Shown piece after piece: positions 26,969-37,580 of a stretch of DNA of 64,000 bases (positions within the stretch are counted from its first letter, which is position 1; the number at the start of each line of letters is the position of its first letter). The notes beneath the pieces are model-generated. The model was not told the DNA's origin, made no database searches, and was given only the letters and a program-made list of their open reading frames with translations. This stretch comes from Pseudomonas marginalis (lineage in GTDB: Bacteria; Pseudomonadota; Gammaproteobacteria; Pseudomonadales; Pseudomonadaceae), in assembly GCF_900105325.1 (NCBI RefSeq), contig NZ_FNSU01000003.1, positions 1,488,001 through 1,552,000 of the forward strand, given 5' to 3'. The position numbers were made by a program, and so were the translations under genes.

Positions 26969-27029
26969 GCATTCAAAAACACTCGAAAGAATTTAAAAAA
27001 TATCCATATATTTCAATAGTTTGAAAATA

Positions 27030-27046
27030 TGGCACACATCTCGCTA
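27030..27046 (+). promoter_or_regulatory. Sigma-54 promoter of the 3-hydroxybutyrate operon
   Basis: TGGCACA-CATC-TCGCTA keeps the full -24 element with GG at 27031-27032 and GC at 27043-27044, with the correct spacing. The start would be near 27056, about 44 bases before the permease ATG, which has GGAG upstream. The sigma-54 activator gene directly precedes it. Confidence 0.85.
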
Positions 27047-27099
27047 TAGCCCTCCCCACTGCTTCACCCACAACAATAACAATCCGATGGAGACACACC

Positions 27100-28491
27100 A
27101 TGAGTGTGATCATTGCCCTGGCAGCGCTCGCGTTGCTGATGCTGGCTGCCTACCGTGGCTATAGCGTTATCCTGTTTGCCCCCATCGCCGCCCTCGGCGC
27201 CGTGCTACTCACCGACCCGTCCGCCGTCGCCCCTGCCTTTACCGGGGTGTTCATGGAGAAAATGGTCGGCTTTATCAAACTGTATTTCCCGGTATTCCTG
27301 CTCGGTGCGGTGTTCGGCAAGCTGATCGAGCTGTCGGGTTTCTCGCGCTCTATCGTGGCGGCGGCGATCCGTTTGCTCGGCACGCGCCAGGCGATGCTGG
27401 TGATCGTGCTGGTCTGCGCCCTGCTCACCTACGGCGGCGTGTCGCTGTTTGTGGTGGTGTTTGCGGTGTACCCGTTTGCGGCGGAGATGTTCCGCCAGAG
27501 CAATATCCCCAAGCGCCTGATCCCAGCGACCATCGCCCTCGGTGCGTTCTCGTTCACCATGGACGCCCTGCCCGGCACGCCGCAGATCCAGAACATCATC
27601 CCCAGCACCTTCTTCAACACCACCGCCTGGGCGGCGCCGTGGCTGGGGTTGATCGGCACGATTTTCGTGTTCTGCGCCGGCATGCTCTACCTGGCGCGCC
27701 AGCGCAACAAGGCCCAGCGCGCGGGTGAAGGCTACGGCACCGAGCTGCGCAACGAGCCTGAGACCGCCGAGAACATTGCCCTGCCCAACCCGTGGATCGC
27801 GCTGTCGCCGCTGATCCTGGTGGGCGTGATGAACCTGCTGTTCACCCACTGGATCCCACAGTGGTACGGCAAGACCCACAGCCTCAGCCTGCCGGGCATG
27901 AGCGCACCGGTGACCACTGAAATCGCCAAGCTCACCGCGATCTGGGCGGTGCAGGCGGCGTTGCTGGTGGGCATCATCATGGTGCTGGTATTCGGCTGGT
28001 CGGCGATCAAAAGTAAGCTCGCCGACGGCAGCAAAAGCGCGGTCAGCGGCGCATTGCTGGCGGCGATGAACACCGCTTCCGAATATGGCTTCGGCGCGGT
28101 GATCGCTTCGCTGCCGGGCTTCCTGGTGCTGGCGGACTGGCTCAAGGGCATCCCCAACCCGCTGGTCAACGAAGCGATTACCGTGACCCTGCTGGCCGGT
28201 ATCACCGGCTCTGCGTCCGGCGGCATGAGCATCGCCCTGGCGGCCATGTCCGAGAGCTTTATTGCGGCGGCCCATGCGGCCAATATTCCTCTTGAAGTGC
28301 TGCACCGGGTCGCGGCCATGGCCAGCGGCGGCATGGACACCCTGCCCCACAACGGCGCGGTGATCACCCTGCTGGCTGTGACCGGCCTGACCCACCGCGA
28401 AGCCTACAAGGACATTTTCGGCATCACGATCATCAAGACCCTCGCGGTGTTCGTGGTGATCGGTACTTTCTACGCCACCGGCATTGTGTGA
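27100..28491 (+). CDS. GntP-family permease, probable 3-hydroxybutyrate transporter
   Basis: Inner-membrane carrier of 463 residues with about 12 predicted membrane segments and the gluconate-permease fold, including the GntP-like segment GGVSLFVVVFAVYPFAAEMF and the C-terminal GGMDTLPHNGAVITLLAVTG. It is the first gene after the sigma-54 promoter and is followed 7 bp later by 3-hydroxybutyrate dehydrogenase. Context, not sequence, points to 3-hydroxybutyrate as the substrate. Confidence 0.88.
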   Translation: MSVIIALAALALLMLAAYRGYSVILFAPIAALGAVLLTDPSAVAPAFTGVFMEKMVGFIKLYFPVFLLGAVFGKLIELSGFSRSIVAAAIRLLGTRQAMLVIVLVCALLTYGGVSLFVVVFAVYPFAAEMFRQSNIPKRLIPATIALGAFSFTMDALPGTPQIQNIIPSTFFNTTAWAAPWLGLIGTIFVFCAGMLYLARQRNKAQRAGEGYGTELRNEPETAENIALPNPWIALSPLILVGVMNLLFTHWIPQWYGKTHSLSLPGMSAPVTTEIAKLTAIWAVQAALLVGIIMVLVFGWSAIKSKLADGSKSAVSGALLAAMNTASEYGFGAVIASLPGFLVLADWLKGIPNPLVNEAITVTLLAGITGSASGGMSIALAAMSESFIAAAHAANIPLEVLHRVAAMASGGMDTLPHNGAVITLLAVTGLTHREAYKDIFGITIIKTLAVFVVIGTFYATGIV

Positions 28492-28498
28492 GGTTTTC

Positions 28499-29272
28499 AT
28501 GACGAGATTGAACGGCAAGACCGCCCTGGTTACCGGCTCCACCAGCGGCATCGGCCTGGGTATCGCCCTGAGCCTGGCCAAGGCCGGAGCCAACCTGATC
28601 CTCAACGGCTTCGGCGACGCCAGCGCGGTGGTCGCCCAGGTGCAGGCGTTTGGCGGCAAGGTCGGCCATCACCCGGCGGACGTCAGCGACCCGGCGCAGA
28701 TCGCCGACATGCTCGCCTACGCCGAGCGTGAGTTCGGCGGTGTCGACATCCTGGTCAACAACGCCGGCATCCAGCACGTGGCGGCGGTGGAGGACTTCCC
28801 GCTGGAGCGCTGGGACGCGATCATCGCGATCAACCTGTCCTCGGTGTTCCACAGCACACGCTTGAGCCTGCCGGGCATGAAGGCCAAGGGCTGGGGGCGT
28901 ATCGTCAACATCGCCTCGGTGCACGGCCAGGTCGGCTCGGTGGGCAAGGCCGCGTATGTGGCGGCCAAGCACGGCGTGATCGGCTTGACCAAGGTGGTGG
29001 GCCTGGAGACCGCCACCAGCAACGTGACCTGCAACGCGATCTGCCCCGGCTGGGTGCTGACGCCGCTGGTGCAGAAGCAGATTGATGATCGCGTGGCCAA
29101 TGGCGTCGATCCGCAGCAGGCGCAACATGATCTGCTGGCGGAGAAACAGCCGTCACTGGAGTTCGTGACGCCGTCGCAGCTGGGAGAGCTGGTGCTGTTC
29201 TTGTGCAGCGAGGCCGGGGCCCAGGTGCGGGGGGCGGCGTGGAACATTGATGGTGGCTGGCTGGCCCAATAA
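28499..29272 (+). CDS. bdhA: D-3-hydroxybutyrate dehydrogenase
   Basis: Short-chain dehydrogenase that oxidises (R)-3-hydroxybutyrate to acetoacetate with NAD. ATG 28499 with GAGG upstream gives 257 residues. The cofactor motif is TGSTSGIGLG (residues 12-21). NNAG follows near residue 86 and the catalytic Ser/Tyr-Lys set is in NIASVHG and YVAAKHG. The segment QKQIDDRVANGVDPQQAQ is typical of this enzyme rather than generic SDRs. Acetoacetyl-CoA synthetase follows, completing the route to acetoacetyl-CoA. Confidence 0.93.
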   Translation: MTRLNGKTALVTGSTSGIGLGIALSLAKAGANLILNGFGDASAVVAQVQAFGGKVGHHPADVSDPAQIADMLAYAEREFGGVDILVNNAGIQHVAAVEDFPLERWDAIIAINLSSVFHSTRLSLPGMKAKGWGRIVNIASVHGQVGSVGKAAYVAAKHGVIGLTKVVGLETATSNVTCNAICPGWVLTPLVQKQIDDRVANGVDPQQAQHDLLAEKQPSLEFVTPSQLGELVLFLCSEAGAQVRGAAWNIDGGWLAQ

Positions 29273-29292
29273 AACCAGACACTGGAGTTCTA

Positions 29293-29325
29293 AACTGTGG
29301 GGGGCACCCCCCCCCTCCCACAGTT
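29293..29325. repeat. Degenerate REP hairpin between bdhA and aacS
   Basis: AACTGTGGG and CCCACAGTT pair around a C/G-rich centre. It resembles a single decayed REP unit and could act as a partial terminator or RNA-stability hairpin between the two genes. Confidence 0.6.
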
Positions 29326-29372
29326 GATCTATGTTGACGGGTAGATTTTTACAAGAACAAGAGACCGTGCTG

Positions 29373-31331
<1,959 letters not shown>

Positions 31332-31465
31332 AAGGTTTCAGCCCTGCCGCACTCATTTGAAGACAAACCCTCAATGCATGCTATTTTTCGAGGGTAGTCA
31401 CCCATCGGTGTCCCACGGGATAATGGGTGTTGTCATTTTTCAAAGCGTTACGCTCAGGGCTTTTT

Positions 31466-33973
31466 ATGAAGGGAACAACCACCGGCAGCGAAGCCGCTGC
31501 ATTGATTGCGCGGCTGGACTGGGCGCACAGCCCCCTCGGTGAGGCCAATGATTGGCCGCAAAGCCTGCGCACAGCCGTGGACATCGTCATCCACTCACCG
31601 ATGCCGATGCTCCTGCTGTGGGGCAGCGAACTCACCCAACTCTACAACGACGGCTTCGCCTTGCTGGCGGGCAATAAACACCCGGAGGCCATGGGCCAGC
31701 CGGCGCACCAGACCTGGCCGGAACTCGAAAGCTTCACTGCGCCGATCTACGACGCCGTGCTGAGCGGCCAGGTGCGCACCTTCAGCGAGCAGCGTTTTGT
31801 CCTGCAACGTAACAATCGCGACACCGAAATCTGGCTGGACCTGACCTACAGCCCGATCCGCGATGAACGCGCCAATGTGGCCGGCATCCTGGTCACGGCC
31901 ATCGAAACCAACGAACGGCGCAAGGCCCAGCACAACACCGAACAACGCCTGCAACTGGCCCTGGCCGCCACCGATGCGGTGGGCACCTGGGACTGGGACA
32001 TTGGCGAAGACCGCTTTATCGCCGATGCGCACTTCGCCTACCTGCACGGGGTTGATCCAAGCGACGCCAGCCGGTTGCCGATCAGCGACTACCTGCAAGG
32101 CGTACATCCCGAAGATCGCGGCATGGTGGCGCGCAGCATCAAGCACTGCATCACCTACGGCACTGAATACGCCGAGGAATATCGCCTGCAACAAGCCGAC
32201 GGCCAGGTGCGCTGGGTGTTCGCCCGGGGGCGTTGCTACAAGGATCATCAAGGCCGCCCCGCGCGCTTTCTCGGCGCAGCACTGGACCTCACCGAGCGCA
32301 AAAACACCGAGCAGGCCCTGCGCCAGAGCCAGACCGAACTGCAGTTGATCATCAACGCCATGCCGGTGCTGATCGGCTACGTCGACCACGAGCAGCGCTT
32401 TCGCCTGAACAACAGTGCCTACCTCGACTGGTACGGCATGACGCCCCAGGAGCTGTACGGCAAGACCATCCGCGAGGTGCTCGGCGACGATGTGTACGCC
32501 GGGCGCGAGGACAAGATCACCGCTGCGCTCAGGGGCAAGGCCTGCAGTTTCATGACCGTCACCCCCCATCGCGATGGCCGCCCGCGCCATGCGTTGATGA
32601 AATACCTGCCGCGCTTCAGCAATGACGGCTCGGTGAACGGTTTCTACATCTTTGTCATCGATGAAACCGAACGCAAACTCACCGAAGAAGCCCTGCGCCA
32701 CCTCAACGAGAACCTCGAGGAGCGCGTGGCCCAGCGCACCCAGGCGCTGGCCGAAGCCAACGAACGCCTGCAAAACGAGATGTTCGAGCGCGAGCGCGCC
32801 GAAGATGCCCTGCGCCATGCGCAGAAGATGGAAGCGGTGGGCCAGCTCACCGGCGGTATCGCCCACGACTTCAATAATATGCTCACCGGCATCATCGGCA
32901 GCCTGGACCTGATGCAGCGCTACATCGCCGCCGGGCGCAGCGACGAGATCGGCCGCTTTACCGACGCCGCCGTGTCCTCGGCCCATCGCGCGGCCGCCCT
33001 CACCCACCGTCTGCTGGCGTTTTCGCGGCGCCAGTCGCTGGACCTTCGCCCGCTGGATCCGAACCAGTTGGTAGCGTCCCTGGAGGAGCTGTTCCAGCGT
33101 ACCAAGGGCGCGCATATCACGCTCAAGGTGCAACTGGGCCGCGACATCTGGCCGGTCAACACCGACGCCAGCCAACTGGAAAACGCCCTGCTCAACCTGG
33201 TGATCAACGCACGCGACGCCATGCCCGATGGCGGCGAACTGCTGATCGAAACCGCTAACAGCTACCTGGACGGCACCGATATCACCACCCTCGAACCGGT
33301 CAGGGCCGGCGACTACGTGATGCTCGGCGTGTGTGACAACGGCAGCGGCATGGCACCGAAGATTCTCGCCAAGGCGTTCGACCCGTTCTTCACCACCAAA
33401 CCCATCGGCCAGGGCACCGGCCTGGGGCTGTCGATGATCTATGGGTTTGCCCAGCAGTCCGGTGGCCACGTGACCATCCAGAGCGAACCGGGCCAGGGTA
33501 CCTGCGTGCGCCTGTACCTGCCGCGCCTGCACGGCACCTCTCTGGAAAGCAGCCAGCCCGCCCATCTGGGCGAAGTCCCGCTGGCCCTTGCCGGCGAAGC
33601 GGTGGTGGTGGTCGAGGATGACCCGGCGGTGCGCATGCTGGTGGTCAATGTGCTCGACGAGCTGGGTTATACCGCACACCAGGCGGGGGATGCGCGTGCA
33701 GCGCTGCCGTTGCTGGAGTCGGACTTGCGCGTGGACCTGCTGGTGACAGACGTCGGCCTGCCCGGCATGAACGGCCGCCAACTGGCGGAGATCGCTCGCC
33801 AGCATCGGCCGGGGCTCAAGGTGCTGTTCATGACCGGCTACGCGGAGAAAGCCGCCGAACGCCAGGGCTTCCTGGAGGACGGCATGGACATGGTCGCCAA
33901 GCCGTTTTCCATCGACCTGCTGGCGACCAAAATCCGCAGCATGATCAGCGTCGATGATTCAGTTCAGGCATAA
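31466..33973 (+). CDS. Soluble PAS-PAS-PAS hybrid sensor histidine kinase with receiver
   Basis: Signalling kinase of 835 residues with no membrane segment. Three PAS-like domains span about residues 20-150, 160-285 and 290-410; a coiled-coil linker (NLEERVAQRTQALAEANERL) leads to the HisKA domain with phospho-His 467 in AHDFNNML. The ATPase domain has NLVINARDAMPDGGEL and GTGLGLSM, and a C-terminal receiver carries Asp 762 in TDVGLPGMNGR. ATG 31466 is preferred to an upstream in-frame start. No cognate output regulator is adjacent, so a phosphatase or relay role is open. Confidence 0.92.
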   Translation: MKGTTTGSEAAALIARLDWAHSPLGEANDWPQSLRTAVDIVIHSPMPMLLLWGSELTQLYNDGFALLAGNKHPEAMGQPAHQTWPELESFTAPIYDAVLSGQVRTFSEQRFVLQRNNRDTEIWLDLTYSPIRDERANVAGILVTAIETNERRKAQHNTEQRLQLALAATDAVGTWDWDIGEDRFIADAHFAYLHGVDPSDASRLPISDYLQGVHPEDRGMVARSIKHCITYGTEYAEEYRLQQADGQVRWVFARGRCYKDHQGRPARFLGAALDLTERKNTEQALRQSQTELQLIINAMPVLIGYVDHEQRFRLNNSAYLDWYGMTPQELYGKTIREVLGDDVYAGREDKITAALRGKACSFMTVTPHRDGRPRHALMKYLPRFSNDGSVNGFYIFVIDETERKLTEEALRHLNENLEERVAQRTQALAEANERLQNEMFERERAEDALRHAQKMEAVGQLTGGIAHDFNNMLTGIIGSLDLMQRYIAAGRSDEIGRFTDAAVSSAHRAAALTHRLLAFSRRQSLDLRPLDPNQLVASLEELFQRTKGAHITLKVQLGRDIWPVNTDASQLENALLNLVINARDAMPDGGELLIETANSYLDGTDITTLEPVRAGDYVMLGVCDNGSGMAPKILAKAFDPFFTTKPIGQGTGLGLSMIYGFAQQSGGHVTIQSEPGQGTCVRLYLPRLHGTSLESSQPAHLGEVPLALAGEAVVVVEDDPAVRMLVVNVLDELGYTAHQAGDARAALPLLESDLRVDLLVTDVGLPGMNGRQLAEIARQHRPGLKVLFMTGYAEKAAERQGFLEDGMDMVAKPFSIDLLATKIRSMISVDDSVQA

Positions 33974-34004
33974 TCGCGCGCCGTCGCACACCTGGTAGAG
34001 ACCG

Positions 34005-34280
34005 ATGAAAGCCCAAGCCCGCCATATCCTGGTGAAAACCAGCGAAGAAGCCGAACAACTCAAGCAGCGCATTGCCAAGGGCGAAGCCTTTGATGTGCTG
34101 GCCAAGAAGTACTCCACGTGCCCGTCCGGCAAGCGCGGCGGCGACTTGGGTGAAGTGCGGCCGGGGCAGATGGTCGGGGTGATCGATGCGGTGATCTTCA
34201 AGAAACCGGTGAAGGTGGTGCACGGGCCGATCAAGAGCAAGTTCGGGTATCACCTGGTGCAGGTGTTTTACCGGGATTGA
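34005..34280 (+). CDS. Parvulin-type peptidyl-prolyl isomerase, second paralogue
   Basis: Single-domain cytoplasmic rotamase of 91 residues: QARHILVKTSEEAEQLKQRI at the start, CPSGKRGGDLGEVRPGQMV in the middle and FGYHLVQVFYRD at the end. It shares the length and motif order of the protein at 19480-19761 but differs at many positions. It follows the hybrid kinase by 31 bp on the same strand, so the two may be co-transcribed. A REP palindrome separates it from the convergent kdgK. Confidence 0.93.
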   Translation: MKAQARHILVKTSEEAEQLKQRIAKGEAFDVLAKKYSTCPSGKRGGDLGEVRPGQMVGVIDAVIFKKPVKVVHGPIKSKFGYHLVQVFYRD

Positions 34281-34300
34281 GGCTTTGGCTTAAGACCGCT

Positions 34301-34320
34301 ATCGGGGGCAAGCCCCCGAT
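34301..34320. terminator. REP palindrome acting as bidirectional terminator
   Basis: ATCGGGGGC and GCCCCCGAT form a perfect nine-base-pair stem with loop AA between two convergent genes. It is a single REP unit; a short CCGCC/GGCGG hairpin follows. Confidence 0.55.
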
Positions 34321-34341
34321 CCGCCGCAGGCGGCCATTCAC

Positions 34342-35253
34342 CTACTCCCTGGGGATCAGCGCCCCCGGCACCTGGATGACCCGGCTCGCCAATCGATGCC
34401 CGGCCAAAGCAGCCTCCTGGGGCGAACCACCCTTGAGCCGACTGGCCAGGTACGCCGCACTGAACGAATCCCCCGCCGCCGTGGTGTCCACCACCTTCTC
34501 CACCTTCAGCGCCGGCACGGCAAGGCGCTCGCCGTCGCAACGGATCAAACACGCATCCGCACCGCGCTTGAGCACCACTTCCGCAATCGCCGGGTACGCC
34601 GCGAATACCTGTTCGCTGTCGGCATAACCAAACAACGCGCGTTCGTCATCCTCGGTCAGCAAGGCGATATCCACCTCGGCCAGTACGCTGCGATAAGCCT
34701 CGCGGGCAACGTCCACCGTGGCCCAGAGCCGTGGCCGGTAGTTGTTGTCAAACACCACTGCGCCGCCACGTCGGCGGGTTTCGATCAGGACTTCGAGCAG
34801 GCGCCGGCGCCCGACTTCACCCAGCACCGCCAGGGTAATGCCGCTGAAATACACCACGTTGTAGTCCGGCAATGCCGCCAGGATCGGCGCAGCCGCCGGC
34901 GTGGTAAAGCAGTCGCGCACGGCCGCTTCGTTGCGCCAGTAGAGGAATTTGCGCTCGCCGTTGGCATCGGTCTGGATGCAGTACAAGCCGGGCAAACGTC
35001 CGGGCAGGCGCTGGACCCGCTCCAGCCCCAGGCCTTCTTCGGCCCAGTGCGCACACATGGCGTCGCTGAAGCTGTCATCGCCCAAGGCGGTGACATAGTC
35101 TACCGTGCCGATATCCCCCAGCTCACGGCGCAGGTACACCGCCGCATTCAGGGTATCGCCGCCGAAGCTCTGTTGCAGGCTGCCATCGGCGCGGTGTTGC
35201 AATTCGATCATGCATTCGCCGATCAGGGCGATGCTGGGATGGGTGGTGGTCAT
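34342..35253 (-). CDS. kdgK: 2-keto-3-deoxygluconate kinase (PfkB family)
   Basis: Sugar kinase of 303 residues with the PfkB fold: GECMIELQ at the start, the substrate segment GGDTLNAAVYLRRE, and the C-terminal anion-hole motif DTTAAGDSFSAAYL with catalytic Asp near residue 255. This set is typical of 2-keto-3-deoxygluconate kinases, whose product 2-keto-3-deoxy-6-phosphogluconate enters the Entner-Doudoroff pathway. It is the last gene of an IclR-deaminase-kinase operon. A pathway from an amino sugar acid to this substrate fits the neighbours. Confidence 0.85.
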   Translation of the reverse strand: MTTTHPSIALIGECMIELQHRADGSLQQSFGGDTLNAAVYLRRELGDIGTVDYVTALGDDSFSDAMCAHWAEEGLGLERVQRLPGRLPGLYCIQTDANGERKFLYWRNEAAVRDCFTTPAAAPILAALPDYNVVYFSGITLAVLGEVGRRRLLEVLIETRRRGGAVVFDNNYRPRLWATVDVAREAYRSVLAEVDIALLTEDDERALFGYADSEQVFAAYPAIAEVVLKRGADACLIRCDGERLAVPALKVEKVVDTTAAGDSFSAAYLASRLKGGSPQEAALAGHRLASRVIQVPGALIPRE

Positions 35254-35263
35254 GGCTTTACAC

Positions 35264-36472
35264 TCAGAAACGGGTTTCCAGGGACTCGATCACCCGCAAC
35301 TGCTCATCCACCAGGCAGCCGACCTGCCACTTGTCGAAGGTCAGGCAAGGGTGCGAGGTGCCGAAGGAAATGATGTCGCCGATGCGCAGCTCGACACCTG
35401 CCGCGACGGTCATGAAGGCGTGCTGGTCCATCACGGCGGTGACGGTGCAGGCGCTCACATCATCGCCTTCCGCCGGCAGGATCCCGGCGCGATAGCGTTT
35501 GAGCGGCACCGGCAAACCGGCGTCGTAGGCCACGTCGCGCTTGCCCAGGGCGATCACCGCAAACCCCGGCTCAGGCAACGATTGCACATGGGCCCAGACT
35601 TCCAGGGCCGGGCGCAGGCCTTCCTGGAGGTCGCCGCGGCGGTCGAGCACGCAGCACTGCGCCTCTTTGTAGATGCCATGGTCGTGGGCCACATAGCTGC
35701 CGGGGCGCAGCACGCTGAGGAAACGACCAGCTGCGTTTTGGGTTTCGAAGGACTCGGCGATCAGGTCGTACCAGGCCGACCCCGACGCCGTGATAATAGG
35801 CTTGGGCAGGTCGAAGGCCCCGTTGTCTTGCAGGTCCACGGCCAGGCGCACCAGGCTCGCGGCGAAGTCGCGGATGCCACTGATGGCGTGCTCGCCGTGG
35901 ATCACACCTTCGTAGCCTTCGATACCGGTGAGGGCCAGGGCTGGTTGGGCCTTGATCGCCTTGGCCAGGTCGCGCACTTCCTGCTCGCTGCGGCAACCGC
36001 AACGGCCACCGACCACGCCGTATTCGATCATCACGTTGAGGCGCAGGCCACGGGCAGCGAAGAACAGGCCCAGGTCGGCGACGTTGTCCGGGTGGTCGAC
36101 CATGCAGTGGAAGTCGAAATCCTTGTCGGCCAGCAGGTCGGCGATCAACGCCATGTTCGGTGCGCCCACCAACTGGTTGGCCATCAGCACCCGGCGCACG
36201 CCACCGGCATAGGCGGCGCGGGTCTGCACCGCGTTGGCCAGGGTGATGCCCCAGGCGCCCGCAGCAAGCTGGCGCTGGAACAACGCCGGCATCATGCTGG
36301 TCTTGCCGTGGGGCGCCAGTTCCGCGCCGCTGTTGCTGACGAAATCCTGCATCCAGCGAATGTTGTGCTCCAGGGCATCGCGGTGCAGCACCAGGGCGGG
36401 CAGGCCGACGTCGCGGACCAGGTGGGCACCGACGGCGGCGGCGCCCTTTTCAACGGCATTGATGGCTGACAT
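35264..36472 (-). CDS. PLP-dependent amino acid deaminase (D-threonine aldolase/D-serine dehydratase fold), candidate D-glucosaminate dehydratase
   Basis: Enzyme of 402 residues in the alanine-racemase-fold group of PLP deaminases and aldolases. The PLP lysine is K57 in PHGKTSMM. A C-terminal metal-binding HxC motif lies in SFGTSHPCLTFD near residue 380, as in eukaryotic-type D-serine dehydratases. It is sandwiched between an IclR regulator and 2-keto-3-deoxygluconate kinase, and near RidA. A 2-amino-2-deoxy sugar acid such as D-glucosaminate would give exactly the kinase's substrate on deamination. The substrate is inferred; D-serine or D-threonine remain alternatives. Confidence 0.8.
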   Translation of the reverse strand: MSAINAVEKGAAAVGAHLVRDVGLPALVLHRDALEHNIRWMQDFVSNSGAELAPHGKTSMMPALFQRQLAAGAWGITLANAVQTRAAYAGGVRRVLMANQLVGAPNMALIADLLADKDFDFHCMVDHPDNVADLGLFFAARGLRLNVMIEYGVVGGRCGCRSEQEVRDLAKAIKAQPALALTGIEGYEGVIHGEHAISGIRDFAASLVRLAVDLQDNGAFDLPKPIITASGSAWYDLIAESFETQNAAGRFLSVLRPGSYVAHDHGIYKEAQCCVLDRRGDLQEGLRPALEVWAHVQSLPEPGFAVIALGKRDVAYDAGLPVPLKRYRAGILPAEGDDVSACTVTAVMDQHAFMTVAAGVELRIGDIISFGTSHPCLTFDKWQVGCLVDEQLRVIESLETRF

Positions 36473-36481
36473 GGAAAACTC

Positions 36482-37246
36482 CTATTCGTTGATGCGACGA
36501 GCCAGGTTGTTGGCGCTGTCGATCAACACCCGGCGATAGTCGTTGTAGTTTTTGCTCGCATCGGCCCGAGGGGCGACGATGCACAGCGTCGCAATGCTGA
36601 TGCCCTGCGCGTCCCGGACCGGGGCGGCAAAGCAGTGGGTAAAGGTGTCGGCCACGCTGTCGAAGGAAAAGAACCCGTCGAGGGTGGCCTGGCGGATTTG
36701 CGCGAGAAAGGTCTCCAGCGGCAGGCGCTGGCCGTCCGGCAGGATAAAGTCGTCGTGGTCGATCAGGTCGATGATCTGCTGGTCGCTCAAGTGCCCCAGC
36801 AACAGGCGCCCGGAGGCGGTCCATGGGATCGGCGCGTCTTCACCGATGTCCGAGGAAATGCGGAAATGCCGCTCGCCTTCGCGCATCAGCGCCACCGTGT
36901 ATTTGCGCCCGTTGAGCAGGCACATCTGCGCGGTTTCGTGGGTTTGGCTGACGATCTCCTGCAAGGCGTGGTCGGCCTCGCGGGTCAGGTCGAAATGGCG
37001 TAGATGCGCCTGGCCGAGGAAGTACAACTGACGGCCGAGGTAGACGTGACCGTCCTTGCCCACGGTTTCGAGGATGCGCCGCTCCAACAAGGAGGCGACC
37101 AATTCGTAGACCGTGGATTTGGGGCTGCCGATGCCGCTGGCAATATCATTCGGGCGCAGGGGCTGGCCGATTTCCTTGAGAAAATCGAGGATATCGAATG
37201 CACGGTCCAGGCCTTTGGCGCGGCGTTTGATGGTGTCTTCGGTCAT
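36482..37246 (-). CDS. IclR-family transcriptional regulator
   Basis: Regulator of 254 residues: N-terminal winged helix-turn-helix (about 10-70, AFDILDFLKEIGQPLRPNDI and GSPKSTVYELVASLLERRIL) and C-terminal IclR ligand domain (PWTASGRLLLGHLSDQQIID). ATG 37246 is chosen, since upstream codons run into an inverted repeat that looks like an operator. It precedes the deaminase by 9 bp. Likely targets are its own operon and the ABC importer operon, which has a different inverted repeat before its first gene. Confidence 0.88.
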   Translation of the reverse strand: MTEDTIKRRAKGLDRAFDILDFLKEIGQPLRPNDIASGIGSPKSTVYELVASLLERRILETVGKDGHVYLGRQLYFLGQAHLRHFDLTREADHALQEIVSQTHETAQMCLLNGRKYTVALMREGERHFRISSDIGEDAPIPWTASGRLLLGHLSDQQIIDLIDHDDFILPDGQRLPLETFLAQIRQATLDGFFSFDSVADTFTHCFAAPVRDAQGISIATLCIVAPRADASKNYNDYRRVLIDSANNLARRINE

Positions 37247-37250
37247 GGCA

Positions 37251-37269
37251 ATTTCGGTCCGGTCGAAAT
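37251..37269. promoter_or_regulatory. Inverted repeat before the IclR gene, candidate autoregulatory operator
   Basis: ATTTCG-N7-CGAAAT, perfect six-base arms, lies four bases upstream of the regulator ATG. Its position would allow repression of its own operon. No binding evidence exists beyond symmetry and place. Confidence 0.4.
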
Positions 37270-37310
37270 GGTAGGGCTGGCGCAGGTCCACTGTGGGAGG
37301 GGGCTTGCCC

Positions 37311-37466
37311 TAATGCCAGTCAGTTAAGCGTACATCGCCTCCTGTAGGAGCGAGCTTGCTCGCGAAAAACGTCAACGATAACGCGTGCTTCCTGAATGAA
37401 CGCGGCGCCTGTGAGTTTTTCGCGAGCAAGCTCGCTCCTACAAAAAGCCTTAACTGACTGGCATTA
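37311..37466. mobile_element. MITE-like insertion with 18-19 bp inverted ends and 10-bp target duplication
   Basis: The ends CTAATGCCAGTCAGTTAAG (37310-37328) and CTTAACTGACTGGCATTAG (37449-37467) are perfect inverted repeats. GGGCTTGCCC flanks both sides (37301-37310 and 37467-37476), as expected for a 10-bp target duplication. The 156-bp insert codes for nothing and holds a second REPIN type at 37344-37441. Confidence 0.75.
37344..37441. repeat. REPIN of a second type (GTAGGAGCGAGCTTGCTCGCG)
   Basis: GTAGGAGCGAGCTTGCTCGC and its reverse complement GCGAGCAAGCTCGCTCCTAC bound a 98-bp unit. A sibling copy is at 51382-51479. Here it lies inside the MITE-like insertion. Confidence 0.9.
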
Positions 37467-37580
37467 GGGCTTGCCCCCGATGGCGGCGTGTCAATCAACA
37501 CATCTGTTACTGATACACCGCTATCGGGTTCAAGCCCCCTCCCACATTTGATCTCTGGTGGGCTTAAGAGTGAGGGCAAT

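Larger units (their letters stand above)
37293..37545. repeat. REPIN split by a nested palindromic element
   Basis: The outer REPIN arms are 37293-37310 (TGTGGGAGGGGGCTTGCCC) and the right part from 37467 to 37545 ending CCCTCCCAC. Removing 37311-37476 restores an ordinary REP sequence exactly. This fills the 334-bp gap between the IclR gene and the RidA gene; no gene is seen in it. Confidence 0.9.

Noticed and set aside
31595..33805. 736-codon open frame on the minus strand opposite the hybrid kinase
   Set aside because: Explained by codon bias of the sense gene; it has no recognisable domain and no promoter or ribosome site.
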